A stretch of DNA of 64,000 nt from Sipunculus nudus (Eukaryota; Annelida; Sipuncula; Golfingiida; Sipunculidae): the NCBI GenBank assembly GCA_026874595.1, contig CM049322.1, positions 59,710,886 through 59,774,885 on the forward strand, given 5' to 3'. The position numbers were made by a program, and so were the translations under genes. The notes beneath the pieces were generated by a model. That model was not told where the DNA came from. It searched no databases and worked only from the letters and a program-made list of their open reading frames with translations. This document shows positions 42,413-54,700 of the stretch, piece after piece. Numbering within the stretch: the first letter of the stretch is position 1; each line of letters begins with the position of its first letter.

Positions 42413-43060
42413 ATAATTCAGAAATAACGTCTCTTTCCTGTCAGCACTGTTGAACTTAATTTCATATCCTTAATGTAAATGCAGCTGTAAATGCAAATGT
42501 GTTGCAACAGTGTTGATGTTGTAACTCCCACCATTTGCCCCTCCCCTCCCCCCCAAGTGCTTATTTTCCCATATTAGCACTGTTGAACTGAATTTTACAT
42601 CCTTAATGTGTAACACAGATGTGTGTAAATGCAACTTGATGTTGTACCCTTAATGTGTATAATTATTATTGCAGTTTTAAGTGTGTTGCAACTGTGTTAA
42701 AGTTATAACTCCAACCATTCACCACCCCTAACCCCAGCGCCCCCCCCCCCCCCCCATCAAGTCCTTGCACCTGTTGACTTTGGAAAATTATATTGCAACT
42801 GTATACTTTTTTTATAAAATTGAGAAGAAAAATGATATGATAAAAAAATTGGACATTATAATATTGAACATTAAAGACGTGTATGTGTTCAATTTGTAGC
42901 TGCTTATTTGTTCTGGGAGGAAATTAGGCTTAGGCAACATGCACTCGCACAATTTAAAGAGATAAAATAACACTTTTTTACTGGATTAAAACTTAAGCCT
43001 AAACCTTCAAAATATCAGAACTGCATATTATTATCTAGACTTATAAATGAAACAGAAAGA
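42413..43060 (+). other. Continuation of E9 after the LTR insertion, with two ~175-bp internal repeats
   Basis: The phrases 'agcactgttgaacttaatttcatatccttaatgt' (42449) and 'agcactgttgaactgaattttacatccttaatgt' (42574) start two related units, each followed by 'tgttgcaac...gttgtaactcc' and a poly-C run (42541-42555, 42737-42755). Similar text exists at 37858 and 54692. The palindromic 3' end of E9 was not found. Confidence 0.55.
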
Positions 43061-43067
43061 TACTTAC

Positions 43068-43350
43068 CAGACTAGATAAAAGGACTGCTCTTTGGTAGTG
43101 GGTGGCTCTTCACCTGGGTAGCCTACACTGTCGTAAAACCAACCCCAAGGTGAAAAAGAAGCCATATACCCTCTGCCTGCCACAGAGGGCAGGCATAGGG
43201 GTCCACTGCTCGATGATCCAAGAGAGACCAGAATTGCCAGGGCAAGGGGTTTTATCCCAGAGGGGCAGAGGGCGAAGTCCTTAGCTGCCTGTGATTGGCT
43301 AAGGGGCATCTCTATGTTTACTGTCAATCAGTGTTTATGCCCCGCCCCTG
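43068..43350 (-). promoter_or_regulatory. Candidate promoter and first coding exon, minus strand
   Basis: On the minus strand a GC box (GGGGCGGGGC, 43339-43348), a CCAAT box (GCCAATCAC, about 43291-43299) and a TATA-like GGGATAAAAC (43248-43257) occur at textbook spacing. An ATG at 43165 opens 32 codons (starting MASFSPWGWFYDSVGYPG) to a strong donor GTAAGTATC (43067). The block is much more GC-rich than its neighbours. No later exon was identified and the peptide is unfamiliar, so it may instead be an old LTR or another repeat. Confidence 0.35.
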
Positions 43351-44379
43351 CATGACCAACTGAGGTCCAGGTCAAAGGGCAAGAATATTACAAATTAACA
43401 CTTCTGCAAACTGCTGAACTGTCAACAGCTTATCAGTCAGAGCCAACCAATTATAATGGTAAATAAGATCTTATGTTTACAGACTGCTCACATATACCTA
43501 AATAATGTTTCAACATCAGAAACACATGCATTGGTCAGATAACAAAATAGTATTTGGAACATTTCTCACTCATCAACTCAGTCATATCAACCATCTCTGG
43601 TCTTAAATTAGGTCTCTTAGATCCTCTCAGATTTTATCATCATGCATTTGTTATTATTTTTCATGTTTTATTTCAAGGTCAATTTAAGCTGAGCTTCAGG
43701 ACCCATAACATTGTATTTATTTTACTGGAGCATTTCAAGAAAACAGGGACACTGATGCAAGTGGCATTTTATATTTTAATGTCATCCCTTTTAAAAATTA
43801 TATTTTGATTAATTGACAGAAGGGACAATGTTGTTCCATATATATTTTCATTTTAACTTATGTGAAAAAAATTCTTAATTTGTAATACAGTGCAGAAAGC
43901 CATACAGTTCTCTATCAAGGTTTCTCCCTTAATAATGTCAATGCCCTAAGATTTTTCTGTCAATTTACAACAGACCATTTATGAATTATGATTTTCATTA
44001 TATAGATACAATACTAATTAACATGAGAGAGAGAAAGAGAGAGAGATCCTGACACCTGAGACAGTGAGAGAGACAGAGATAGAGTTCAGACTAAAATACT
44101 ATGCAGTTGAGTACAGCTGTTAGCTTAGAGATCTTCTTAGTTAGTCCCATTTCACTCAGTAAATATAAATTATATACATTCTATCTGGTCTAATGAGTCC
44201 AATGAATATGCTAGATCTATCACAGAGTTGCTCTTTTTAAGCTTCTAAGAGTATTTATCAGAGCTAGCTGAACAAACCAGAACTTCCACATGGCAGCAAA
44301 AATGGCTGCCTTTCCCTCCAAAATTATTTAAGCCAATCACATTTGTTAAAGACACACACTGCTGCCTGCTGAAACAACA
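43351..44379. other. Intergenic
   Basis: AT-rich DNA with a GA-rich patch at 44022-44078. No gene recognised. Confidence 0.6.
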
Positions 44380-44640
44380 GGAGCTGCCAACTCACTGCCT
44401 ACTGTTAGAGAAACTAAGTCAGAGCTGCCCACTCACTGCCCACTGAGTCAAAATCTAAGTTGGAGCTGCCCACTCACTGCCCATTCCTCAAAGAAAATAA
44501 TAAACATATCTTGAGCTGCCCACTGAGCTGCCTACTGTAAAATCAGTGGGCATGCAGGAGCTGCACATAGTCCCTGCCCACCAAACAGTGCATGGGTAGC
44601 ACATATGTATAGCCCATGGGCTGCCCACTCAATATTTTTG
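44380..44640. repeat. Degenerate minisatellite of GAGCTGCCCACTCACTGCC units
   Basis: GAGCTGCCCACTCACTGCCC-like blocks occur at about 44383, 44422, 44463 and 44513, separated by 40-60 bp of related text. The tail (44560-44640) repeats 'ctgcac'/'ctgccca' words less regularly. Confidence 0.7.
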
Positions 44641-45600
44641 TTTGGGCAGGCCTTCTATAAATAACTGATAATGTCATCAGTTAATTAAAATTCAACATTT
44701 TATGGCAGGCTGCCGCTATAGTCCAAGGTTTGTGATTTTTCATAACTACTTAAGTCGTCCAAATGGTGTAATTAAAATTAGAGTGTTTATTTATATTGGA
44801 ATGACCTGCTTAAATTTATAAACCCTCTTTCAGGAATATCACTTTCAGTACCTTTAGATATTTATTTTTCTTTGCATGTTATAATCATTATCATATTTAT
44901 CCCTTTGTATTATAAAATATTTAATGGTAATCAAAAATCATTTATCGACATTAACATTCACGTATGATTTATCAGTTTGAAACATTTGTTTAATGAAATA
45001 GAATCCAATCCCAGTACCTGATAGACTATATTAAATCCTAAAAGTTGTGACTTTTTTATATATATTCCCACAGAACACTGACCATTTTAGATCATTATAT
45101 ATAGACCTTTGACTGTCTGCCTGTGCTTGGCCAGGAACTTGTTGTGCTGCATGGTTGAGTGATTGTAAATGCATTTGTTAGGAATAAGTGAACTCTGTGA
45201 CAAATGTGTTATGAAAATATGTCTGGATATATCATTTTGTGCTTAACACTCCCCCCCCCCCACCCCCCAAATACACACACAATTTTCTACATTAAAAAAG
45301 TTTCTCAGAGAAACTGATATATACAAGCCTTTTCAACAAACATTAAAAATAATACCATGATGTGGAAATTCTTCAATATATGAGAATATAAGATAGCTGT
45401 ACAGGGCCTGCTGTAAATTGCAGCAAGAATTAATAATTATTTGTTTTAAAATTTTATTTATTCACAGATTTGTCAACATGTGCATGATATTAAATATTGC
45501 ATTCATTCAACTAATACTGAAACGTTATTTAAATTTTCTTGTAGATAAACTTTGTATTATAACAAAAAAAAAAATCCATATATAAAATGAATGTCTGCTA
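44641..45600. other. Intergenic
   Basis: AT-rich with a poly-C run at about 45248-45267. No gene recognised. Confidence 0.6.
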
Positions 45601-45733
45601 GTCCGCCACGTACGGACGCGGACTCCATTTATCTGTGCTTGTATTGTTTACTATATACGTCAGCGCTGCAAGACTGCAGCAAAATGTCTGCTAACTCTGC
45701 TCTTGAAGACAAATATAATCCCATGACGCAAAT
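45601..45733 (+). promoter_or_regulatory. Candidate CpG-rich promoter and first exon, plus strand
   Basis: A CpG-dense stretch (GTCCGCCACGTACGGACGCG at 45601) and TACGTCAGCG (CRE-like half site) precede an ATG at 45684 in good context (A at -3). It opens MSANSALEDKYNPMTQ and meets a donor-like GTGAGCGA at 45734 (phase 2). No second exon was found; it could belong to a gene further right. This is a suggestion from signals only. Confidence 0.25.
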
Positions 45734-46376
45734 GTGAGCGATTGATTTTTTTCCGCTACACGGAGTGTAACTATTTTATTGATGCCGGCCGTTTTACACA
45801 AGTCGACAGTAGAGATAGCAGACTAGTTACCATTAATGCACAATACAGGTAATTTGATTTAATTCAGTCATGTCTAATACCTATAAGGTATGATAGAAAA
45901 CGAGAATTAATTTATGTGGGAACATTTTGCTGAGACGGGGAAAGGCGTTTCAGTGAGCGATAATAGGTCAAAATCAAAATACTTCTACTTTGTCAGATAA
46001 CACCACAAGCGTTTGAATCACCAGAAGCATAATAAATCTCGAGCAGAACTATAGAAACCGGGCTTCAGCCAACTGCCGGTACCTTATGCACAATGGGTGT
46101 TGCATAATAAATTGTTTCCTGAAAAAGGCAATACATATTTTTTTTCCTGAGAATTCCCTTATTTAATTTTGCTCAGAACTGGAGTTTATTATATTATTAT
46201 TAGAGGAGAAGGGGTCTGGGGACTTAATTTTCCTGTTCATATAGTAAATGGTTTTGGCGATTATAAAATAATTCTGCCAAATGGTTTCCCATTTTCGCGA
46301 TAGATGCCGCTTCAATCGCAGATGTAAATGAACAAAACTTGCTCCTGCTGCTATCTCGTCTTCATGACTCACTTAG
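45734..46376. other. Intergenic, moderately GC-rich
   Basis: No gene recognised. A 69-codon minus frame (46163-46372) has no family features. Confidence 0.5.
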
Positions 46377-46432
46377 TAGCATGTAGGGCTCCTAGTTTAG
46401 AGATCGTAGGTTTGATTCCCGATTTGGACGAC
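46377..46432 (+). repeat. tRNA-derived SINE head (decayed)
   Basis: The text tagcatgtagggctccta...gatcgtaggtttgattcccg resembles the A-box to B-box part of tRNA-type SINEs. GGTTTGATTCC differs from the pol III B box (GGTTCGANTCC) at one base. It does not fold as a full tRNA and ends cannot be set. Confidence 0.45.
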
Positions 46433-46472
46433 CCCTGATGCTTAGTAGTTGTTAATGTTAGAAGAGTTGAGT

Positions 46473-47128
46473 CACAGGCGCTTGAATCGCTATTCGTGTT
46501 GATATTGGCTTAAATCGTGTTCAATTTACCTTAACAACAATCCCCTACCGTTCAATGAGCTGTAAATCATGTTATATTGCTTGCCGGTACTTGTTTATAT
46601 AATAGATACACAAGGCCGGCATCCAAGTCTGCGGTGGGTTGGCGATAATACAAGAAATCAATTCAAATTACCGAATATTTCAAAGATTTTCGAGGGAAGA
46701 AACTTACAGTCGTTAAATGGCCAGTTCTTCTTTCTATAAAAGCATTTACAATTCCAATACACACAATGTACCACTTGTAATGAGCTCTTATTTGTAACTA
46801 GTCTGCATCCATTAAGCAGCTGTTACCCCAAACGAGGAAATCCCCATTTATCTTGGTCAGCAGTAAGGATTCCCCCCTGGAACCTAACACCTGATTGGTT
46901 GATAACGATGGAAATAGTAATCTGGGTTAAATCTGTCTACTCGTCGCTTAATGGATACAGACTCGTCCGCAGACTTGGATGCCGGCCTTGTGTATCTATT
47001 ATATAAACAAGTACCGGCAAGCGATATAACATGGTTTACAGCTCATTAAACGGTAGGGGACTGTTGTTAAGGTAAATTGAACACGATTTAAGCCAATATC
47101 AACACAAATAGCGATTCAAGCGCCTGTG
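46473..47128. mobile_element. Foldback element with 162-bp terminal inverted repeats
   Basis: The left arm (46473-46634, starting CACAGGCGCTTGAATCGC) and the right arm (46967-47128, ending GCGCCTGTG) are near-perfect inverted copies. GTTGAGT immediately flanks both ends (46466-46472 and 47129-47135), a 7-bp target duplication. The 332-bp middle contains a further inverted pair (AGTCTGCATCCATTAAGC near 46800 and its complement near 46948). No ORF. Superfamily unclear: 7 bp does not match common Tc1, hAT or Harbinger duplications exactly. Confidence 0.9.
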
Positions 47129-47135
47129 GTTGAGT

Positions 47136-47831
47136 GTAGGGACATCTACAGGGAAAAGTAGGAGTTAAAATCAGGAATGAGAGAAGCCAGTTTTATTTAT
47201 ATTTTCCTCAATAGAAGCAAAGCCCACGTTCTACAGTGGCTCCGAATCTTGTTTCGCTGATCATACATTGGGATAATAAAGTAATGTTACCTGAGTCCAG
47301 ATCTGTGAGTATGAATAGCCCCCCCCCCCCCCCCCCCTGTGTCTGAAAGAAAGAGGATACAGTGAGCATTTGTACTTGGCAGTGTATCAAACCCAACCCC
47401 TGGATCCCGGACCCCAAGTAAAATCTATAGTACTTAAAACTTATGGTGATATGATGAGATATTTTTGCAGAAAAGGACTTTTAGATGTATTATATATTAT
47501 GGTTGGTCAAAAACATAAAAATATGTCTGTTTTCAATCATATTTGATAATTAATACTTACAGGTATAGGTGGATTTTGGCCGCTCTTGATATTGGCCACT
47601 GGCTACAAATCAACCATATCGGCCACCAGCGCCCAGCTAGCAAACATTTCAGGTGCAAGCCCACTGATCCACTGCTGGGCGCTGACTCTGGCCAGTCAAC
47701 CATATCAGACATGGCTTGGGTGGTGGAGCACCATTTCGGCCGTAGGGCTACCTCATTAAAACCAGCAGTGGTACATAATAATTGTAACTAGCTTATTTAA
47801 CCAGAAATTTGATGGATTTAATATATATATA
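47136..47831. other. Intergenic
   Basis: Contains a poly-C run (47320-47337) and a GC-richer patch at 47570-47780 with 'ggccactggc', 'ggccaccagcgcccagc' and 'tgctgggcgctgactctggcc' words that look internally repetitive. No gene recognised. Confidence 0.5.
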
Positions 47832-50800
47832 CAGTTGAGCGCCTTCTTACCGAATGCCAAATTTCCGAAAATTCATTTTTCTGAAGTTTTAAATGGGAAA
47901 CTGAATATTTATTCATATTTCCAAAATATTTTTCAAGCATGTAAACTCCTCAAATGGATTTTTAGCTCAGCTGACTATAAGTCATCTGAGCTATAGTCGT
48001 GGTCCATTGTCCGTCGTCCGTCCGTCTGTCCGTCCGTCCGTCTGTCCGTCCGTCCGTCCGTCCGTCCGTCCGTCCGTAGATGTGGCACGTTTTGAAACCG
48101 TAAGACCTAGGAATCCAAAATTCAGCATAATGTTAGATGTCCCCAAGATCTCCTACCAAGCCGAAAACTGGGTCTTTGCGACTTCGTTCCTTTGAGAAAT
48201 TAAGGAAAAACCTCAATTTTTTATTAAAAACCTATTTTCACACTTCAGGACTGCCTAATATCAAAACCACTCATCTGTTTTCCCTCATATTTACCATAAA
48301 TATTCTTCTGTATAGTTCCTATGTACATGCCAGAAATTATTTCTGTATTATATAATTTAAAAAAGTTATGGGCCAAAACATAATGCATTTTGTAAAAAAT
48401 CAGGAAAGATATTTGATCACTTAACACAAAACTTGTTAAAGCTATGGACTTTTTTTTCCAGTAATATAACTTTAATTTATCAAAATTAAATTGTATACCC
48501 AAATTTAGATCAAAATCTTTTAAATTTTTTAAAATATTAACAAAAATAAAAAATTGGTACCTTAAATTTTGCCCAACTTTGACCATGGCACGTTTTTTTA
48601 CTGTAAGTACTGTGGATTTAATTTTCTCAGCATGTTTTTGTTAGCATTTTGTCTGTTAACACAAAAAATTTGAAACCAGTTGATCAAAAACTGTAGATTT
48701 TATACTAGTTTTCAAGCACCATGTAACAAATTGTTTACATCAAGCTAGTGTTATGCAGTTTGCAAGAGCTCAGCTCCCCAGCTACAGCTCTCAGTTCCTA
48801 AAATTTGGCATACAATTAGATGTCTCCAAAATTCCCTACCATGCCAAGAATTTGGTCACTAGGACTTAATACCTTCGAGATTTTAATGAAAAACTTCATT
48901 TTTCCATTAAAAACCCATTGTTACACTTCAAGACTGCCTAATATCAAAACCACTGATGTGACTTGCATCATATATAATATACATATTTTTCTATACATTC
49001 TCTATGCATATGCCAGAAATGATGTCAGTATTGCGTAATTGTTTTAAGTTATGGGCCCAAACATAATGCACTTTGTAAAAAATCAAGAAATATATTTACA
49101 CCCTTAACAAGGGGATTGCTGAAGCTAGAGTTTTTTTGCCAGGGATGTAACATTATTTAATCAAGATTCAATTGAATACCCCAAATTAGTCCTGAATTTT
49201 TCAAATTTTATATGTTATTAGTATAAATATAAAATTAGTACCTTAAATTTTGCCCAACTTTGACCATGGCACATTTGTTTCCTGTGAGCACGGTTGATAT
49301 AATTTTCATATCATGCACACAAGGATTTCAGCTTTTTAGTTTAGAAAGCTGAAAGAAATTGGCCAAAAATTGTAGCTTTTATTAATATTTTTATGAGACC
49401 ATGTCAGACCTTAACTCTCTCCAGCCCCTCTTGAGTCACCTGTATGTTGACCTTGTTGAACTTTCAGCAAATTATGCATGCTTGAGGCGAGCCATACACT
49501 GTTGCAGGTAGGCAGCTTATGGCCAGCCACAGTTAATCCAGGTGTCCAACCCAACTCATCTAGTAGTTTTAACCAACAACATAACAATTAACAATAAATT
49601 AATAAATTTTTATTGTTTTTTAATAACAAATTAAAGAAAAATAAAAAAGAATTTGTTAGTTTATAATAACAGGAAATCAACTTGCAGTTACTGATGATAA
49701 AAGAATCTTGTATCGATGGATAGAATGTCACGTACTCCAAATAACACCATGCAGTCACCTATGGTATTTTTCAGTTCAATTTTAATGATAAAAAAGTAAA
49801 TCATATTATTCATTACTAATCATCAGGGATAATATGAAGGAAATTAATGATAGACAAAGATGCAGTTGATATTATTAATCTAGATTCCTACTGTGTCTAG
49901 TATGTACATTGATGTGAAATTAGTCCAAAATGAATATATTACATTTTTTTTTTTTAATATAAATAAAAGCCATAAAACCAGGTACTTTTGATCATAATTT
50001 AAATGTGTGAATTTTGTATATTCTGGATTCTCAACATAATTGTTTGGTGAAAACTGAATAAATGCCAGTAATGGTGGGAAAACTTTGCAATTGTATTTAA
50101 ATACGAATATGAATATGTACTCCATTATAAAATGTCTTGCATAAAGAATTGGAATTTAGGTAAAAATGAAAGTATATGAATACCAGTGCAAATACTTTCA
50201 AAATGTATTCATAAATGCATTCAAGAATATATTCTTTAATATTATTTTAATAATCATTTCAGTTATATTTCATTTTATAATCATAAGATTCTCTTATTAT
50301 TTTTAATAAAAATTATATTTGGGACAATATTTGTAATTTTTTTTAATAAATAGTTAAACTCTTATATCATATGTTCTGCTTATAAGTTATATGGCCAAGT
50401 CAAAATCTGTGTGACAATAGTACTCCATTTGTTAATAAAATAAATGAAATCAATCCTCTTCCCTGTCTCCAAAGATAATATCATAATCATACATAAGCTA
50501 AACACCAACAACTCATAATAAAGCTTATATTTATTACCACACCAAACCAGCATATGCCTCATTCCTAAATCATATTTTTTAATCATATATAACAGCTGAG
50601 CACCGTGACCCATAGGTCCCTTGTTATAATAACCAGTCACAAAGGCTTGCAGTCAGGTGGTTAAGCCGAGTGGTAACCCTGATTAATTATTTCTGGGCCG
50701 ATGCTGTCCCGGGGCAAAGGTGTGTTAACTACAGCTAGGTGCGCAAGGCCAGGCTCCGTATACCCCTAGTATGCGGCTGAGCAGTTTATCCAAGAGCACT

Positions 50801-51508
50801 TGTGTATTATCAACAATATCTCGTTTGTACTCAAACAAGCATAGTTTGACAGCCTGGGCTTGGAAGTCAGGCCAAACAGCTTAGCAGTTTACTGTCAAGA
50901 GTATTGGTGAGGTATCATTCGCACATCACTTGTGCTCAAGTAGGTTAAGATGCATGACCTTGCCATAGAACAAGGGCCTGGCCATACGATGCATTTCAAG
51001 AGAGCAATTGTGTCACTTACTTAAACTGGTCGTTATTCAGCTTATTCATAATTTCAATTTTACTGTCAAGAAGCAAACACCAAACGAACACGACCGTCTT
51101 GCTGTCACTTGCAAGAGATATGGAGTCAAAGCAAAGAAAATGGACTGCGTTATGCGTGTGCTGAACTGGCAAAGCTTGTGGGCTGTTATAGGAACGAACC
51201 AAGATACAATAATGGCGGTGTCATTTGACCTTTCCCTTCCGTTAATTTGTTGGAAAAAATGGCACACAAGTATCCTAATAACAGATTAAAATGGGTTTCA
51301 CCTATCAAACTTTGCAATAAATCCAATATTTTTATAAGTTCCGGTCATAAAATATGTGGGTGGAAAAGAAACAAGGTGTTCCCTCAGTAAAATAGCGTTA
51401 AGTTAATCATTAACTGTCATACAAAATTTGCCCTAGACTGAATTTACGAAAATTCATTTTTACGAAAGAAAAGCTTGTCCCCCGACGCTTTCTGAAAACG
51501 GCACTCTA

Positions 51509-51511
<3 letters not shown>
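47832..51511. mobile_element. TA-flanked mariner/pogo-like element interrupted by E6
   Basis: The left end CAGTTGAGCGCC (47832) and the right end GGCACTCTACTG (51500-51511, inverse CAGTAGAGTGCC) form 12-bp inverted repeats with two mismatches, each bordered by TATATA. Subterminal text GAAAATTCATTTTT is present near both ends. Removing E6 (47963-50625) leaves about 1 kb, a normal size for a non-autonomous copy. Pairing of the two ends is inference. Confidence 0.45.
47963..50625 (+). mobile_element. Hairpin-family element E6, full length
   Basis: It begins with a perfect TAGCTCAG/CTGAGCTA hairpin and the longest GTCC tract of the window (GTCCGTCC repeats, about 48007-48078). Internal units start at 48137 and 48820, and it ends ACAGCTGAGCACCGTGACCC then ATAGGTCCCTTGTT. 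Over its whole length it is collinear with E3. Confidence 0.87.
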
Positions 51512-51546
<35 letters not shown>

Positions 51547-51734
51547 GTCCTTCTATGAAAAACAGCCCATTTCAATGGCCAAACAACATCTGAAAAATTT
51601 TTATATCTTAAATTTATATAATAGTCACACATGGAAATAAAAAATATAAACTACATGAGATTAATTTCAGCAGAGCACTCTAGTCCATGAAGAGCAGTAA
51701 ATAAACAGACATTTTTAAACAATTATGGGATTTT
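50626..51734. other. Intergenic between E6 and E7
   Basis: The stretch 50640-51290 is less AT-rich ('gtggttaagccgagtggtaacc', 'ggggcaaaggtgtgttaac', 'tatgcggctgagcag') and includes a 93-codon plus frame at 51008 without a recognised family. It may be an old repeat. A (TA)n run lies at 51511-51543. Confidence 0.4.
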
Positions 51735-54700
51735 TAGCTCAGCTGACTATAAGTCATCTGAGCTATAGTCGTGGTCCTTTGTCCGTCGTCCGGCCGGCCG
51801 TCCGTTAATAGGGCACATTTTAAAACTGTTGGACCTACTAATCCAAAATTATACATACGATTAGATGTTTCCAAAGTCTCCTACCATACCGAAAATTGGG
51901 TCATTAGGACTTCGTTCCTTCGAGATATTAAGGAAAAACCTCCGTTTTCCATAAAAAAGCCATTGGTACACTTTAAGGCTGCCTAATATCAAAACCACTG
52001 ATCTGTTCTTGGTCATATTTAGTATTCATATTCTTCCATACATTTTCTATGAACATACAAAAAATTAGGTCAGTATTGGGTATTATTTTGAAGTTATGGG
52101 CCCAAATATAATGCAATTTTTAAAAAATCAGGAAATATATTTACTCACCTAACGTGAGAATTGCTGAAGCTGGAGACTTTTTTTCAGGATTATAACTTTA
52201 TTTAATCAAGATTCAATTATTTACCCAAAATTAGATCTGAATTTTGCACATTTTTCAAGTTATTAGCATAAATAAAAAATTAATACCTTAAATTTTGTCC
52301 AACTTTGGGAATGGCAAGTTTTTTCTCTGTAAGCACTGTTGATTTAATTTTCACAGCATATATACATAAGGATTTAATCTTTTAAAATCTGAAATTTTAA
52401 AGGAATTGATTGAAAAGAGTAGCTTTTATTCAAGTTTTCATACACCATGTCAAGTGTTGTTTACATCTGGCCCACCTAGTAGAACAGCCATGACTTGCAT
52501 TATGTAACCCTCCCCAGGCAGCTTGCCTCAGGCTCAGCTTGGCCACTACTAGTAGGCTTCCCCTCTGCCCTGCACTCCCCCCCCCCCCCCAGATTGTGCA
52601 TTAACTAGATGAATGTTATAATTTTCTGTATTTTATTTTATTCATGGCTATGCTACATTTTAGATTTTGTATTGTACCACCAGGGTTACAATGATGAAAG
52701 TGCTCATTTAATAGTGTCCACAAAGTGGTGTATTGCTATGAAAGTGTGGATGTTCATCAGATAAGTAATTCCTTACTTCAATAGAGTAAAAACTTCACCA
52801 GGTGTGAAATTGACTATTATTTCCAGTAATAAATTATAGCTGAGATTGTAATAAGCATAATGATATTGTTTATCCCTCATTCAACCAAAAGTGTGTATAC
52901 TTTATTTGAAAAGATGTTTTTTTATCAAATTTACTGAATCTTTTATTTTATTTCAGTGAATAAAATTAAGCATGTACTGAAAACTCCAATGTGCAAAACT
53001 TTTTAATAGTGATGCAAGGAATAATCTAGTAGATGCCATGTTGTGGCATTATTTTCATTTAAATTCAGTTTTAACATTTGTGATTTAAAAATAAAAAAAT
53101 ATATGTGTATGCATAATATGACCCAGTATGAGCTACACTCTGGATATATAATGATTGCAGCTTAGAATTCTAATATTTTAACTTATATTTTCAGTTGTAT
53201 TATTACAAATTTATACAACTTTTAAATAAAAAAAATGAATCAGATTTAAAACTATTAATGGAAAAAGTGAATATGCTAGAAAAAATAGGCTTATATATAA
53301 ACTTAAATTCATTATTCCCTTGAAATTGAAATAAATGTTTTAGTCCATTCTGTCCACTTGCTTGTCCATCTGTAAATTTTTCATATGCATCACAGTATCT
53401 CAAAACTGTATAGTTCCTATGTACGTGCCAGTAATTTAGTCAGTATTATATAATTTTAAAAAGGTATAATTTAAAAATATATATTTAGAAAAAATTAAAT
53501 ACATCTGTGTTTCTGTTAAATATCTATTTTATTACTTCAGGACTGCCGAATATCAAAACCACTCATCTGGTTTACTTCATACTTACCATAAATATTCCTC
53601 TATATAACTTAAATTTTGCCCAAGTTTGACCATGGCATGTTTCTTTCTTGTAAGAACATTTGATTTACTTTTCACAGTCAATATATATAGATTTAATCTG
53701 TTAAATTCTGAAATTTCAAAGTAAAAGCTTAAAAATTGTTCTGGTTGTTGAAGTTTTTCTGAGGCTCTAATGTATTTTCATTTTGAACCTCCAGACCAGC
53801 CATGTCTGGTCCCTACAGCCTTGCCTGGGTAAACTTATTAGTGATGCAACACTGCTGTCACAAATGTAGAATCATATGGCAACCCTGACCCCCCCCCCCC
53901 CAGATATGTTGCATTAGTTACATACTTTAATTGCATTGCTGTTTCCGATTCAATGTATACAACTTTACCTGAATCAAGTGTTATTTTCAGATATTTATTA
54001 TTTTGCAAATTAAAAAAAATATATTTTAAGAAAAAATAAATACATCTGTGTATATAATGTGATGTTGACTGAACAGATTAACTGTAAATGTTGATGCAAT
54101 TTTGAATTGTTAATCAACTTAAATTTTCAAATATAATTGATATATATTGTAAATGTATAGTAAAATTTATAAATTTTGTCCAAAATTTCCCTTAACAAAA
54201 AATTGATGTAATAAAAAAATGAGGACCTAAGGCCAAAATAAAAAAAAGGTATGGTTCTCAGGCACTTTTTTTCAGAAATTAATGCGGGCGGGCGCTTTTT
54301 TTATTTTAATTTTTTTGGTATGTTTCGATAAAAATTTCAAATGATAAGGGTTAAGCATGAAAATAACAGTTTTATTTTGCTAAATAAGTAAAAGCACTAC
54401 AAAACAAAGGAAATTGTATGGTTTTATCTTCTTGAAAGAAATGTCGGAGCAGCAGCAGCTCAAAATTGGAAAGTTTTTATTGAAAATCAAAATAAAAAGT
54501 TTTGATGCGGGGGTTTAAAATTGATGCGGGCGGTGCCTGAGAACCATATCTTTAATTTTTTTGGGCCTAATGCAAACATTCATTCAGTATTTTTCTGCCT
54601 CAGTAGAATGGGAATTAAAGTGATTTGCTTTGTTTTTCTATCTCTCTGTCTGTTTTTAAATATTCAATAATTATGAATAAAACTTTTTTTTTACCTGTAA

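Noticed and set aside
50640-50800. tRNA-like or SINE-like words (gtggttaagccgagtgg)
   Set aside because: A-box-like text without a matching B box at proper distance and no cloverleaf.
51008-51289. 93-codon plus frame as a gene
   Set aside because: Antisense frames are equally open, no family features, no splice or promoter support.
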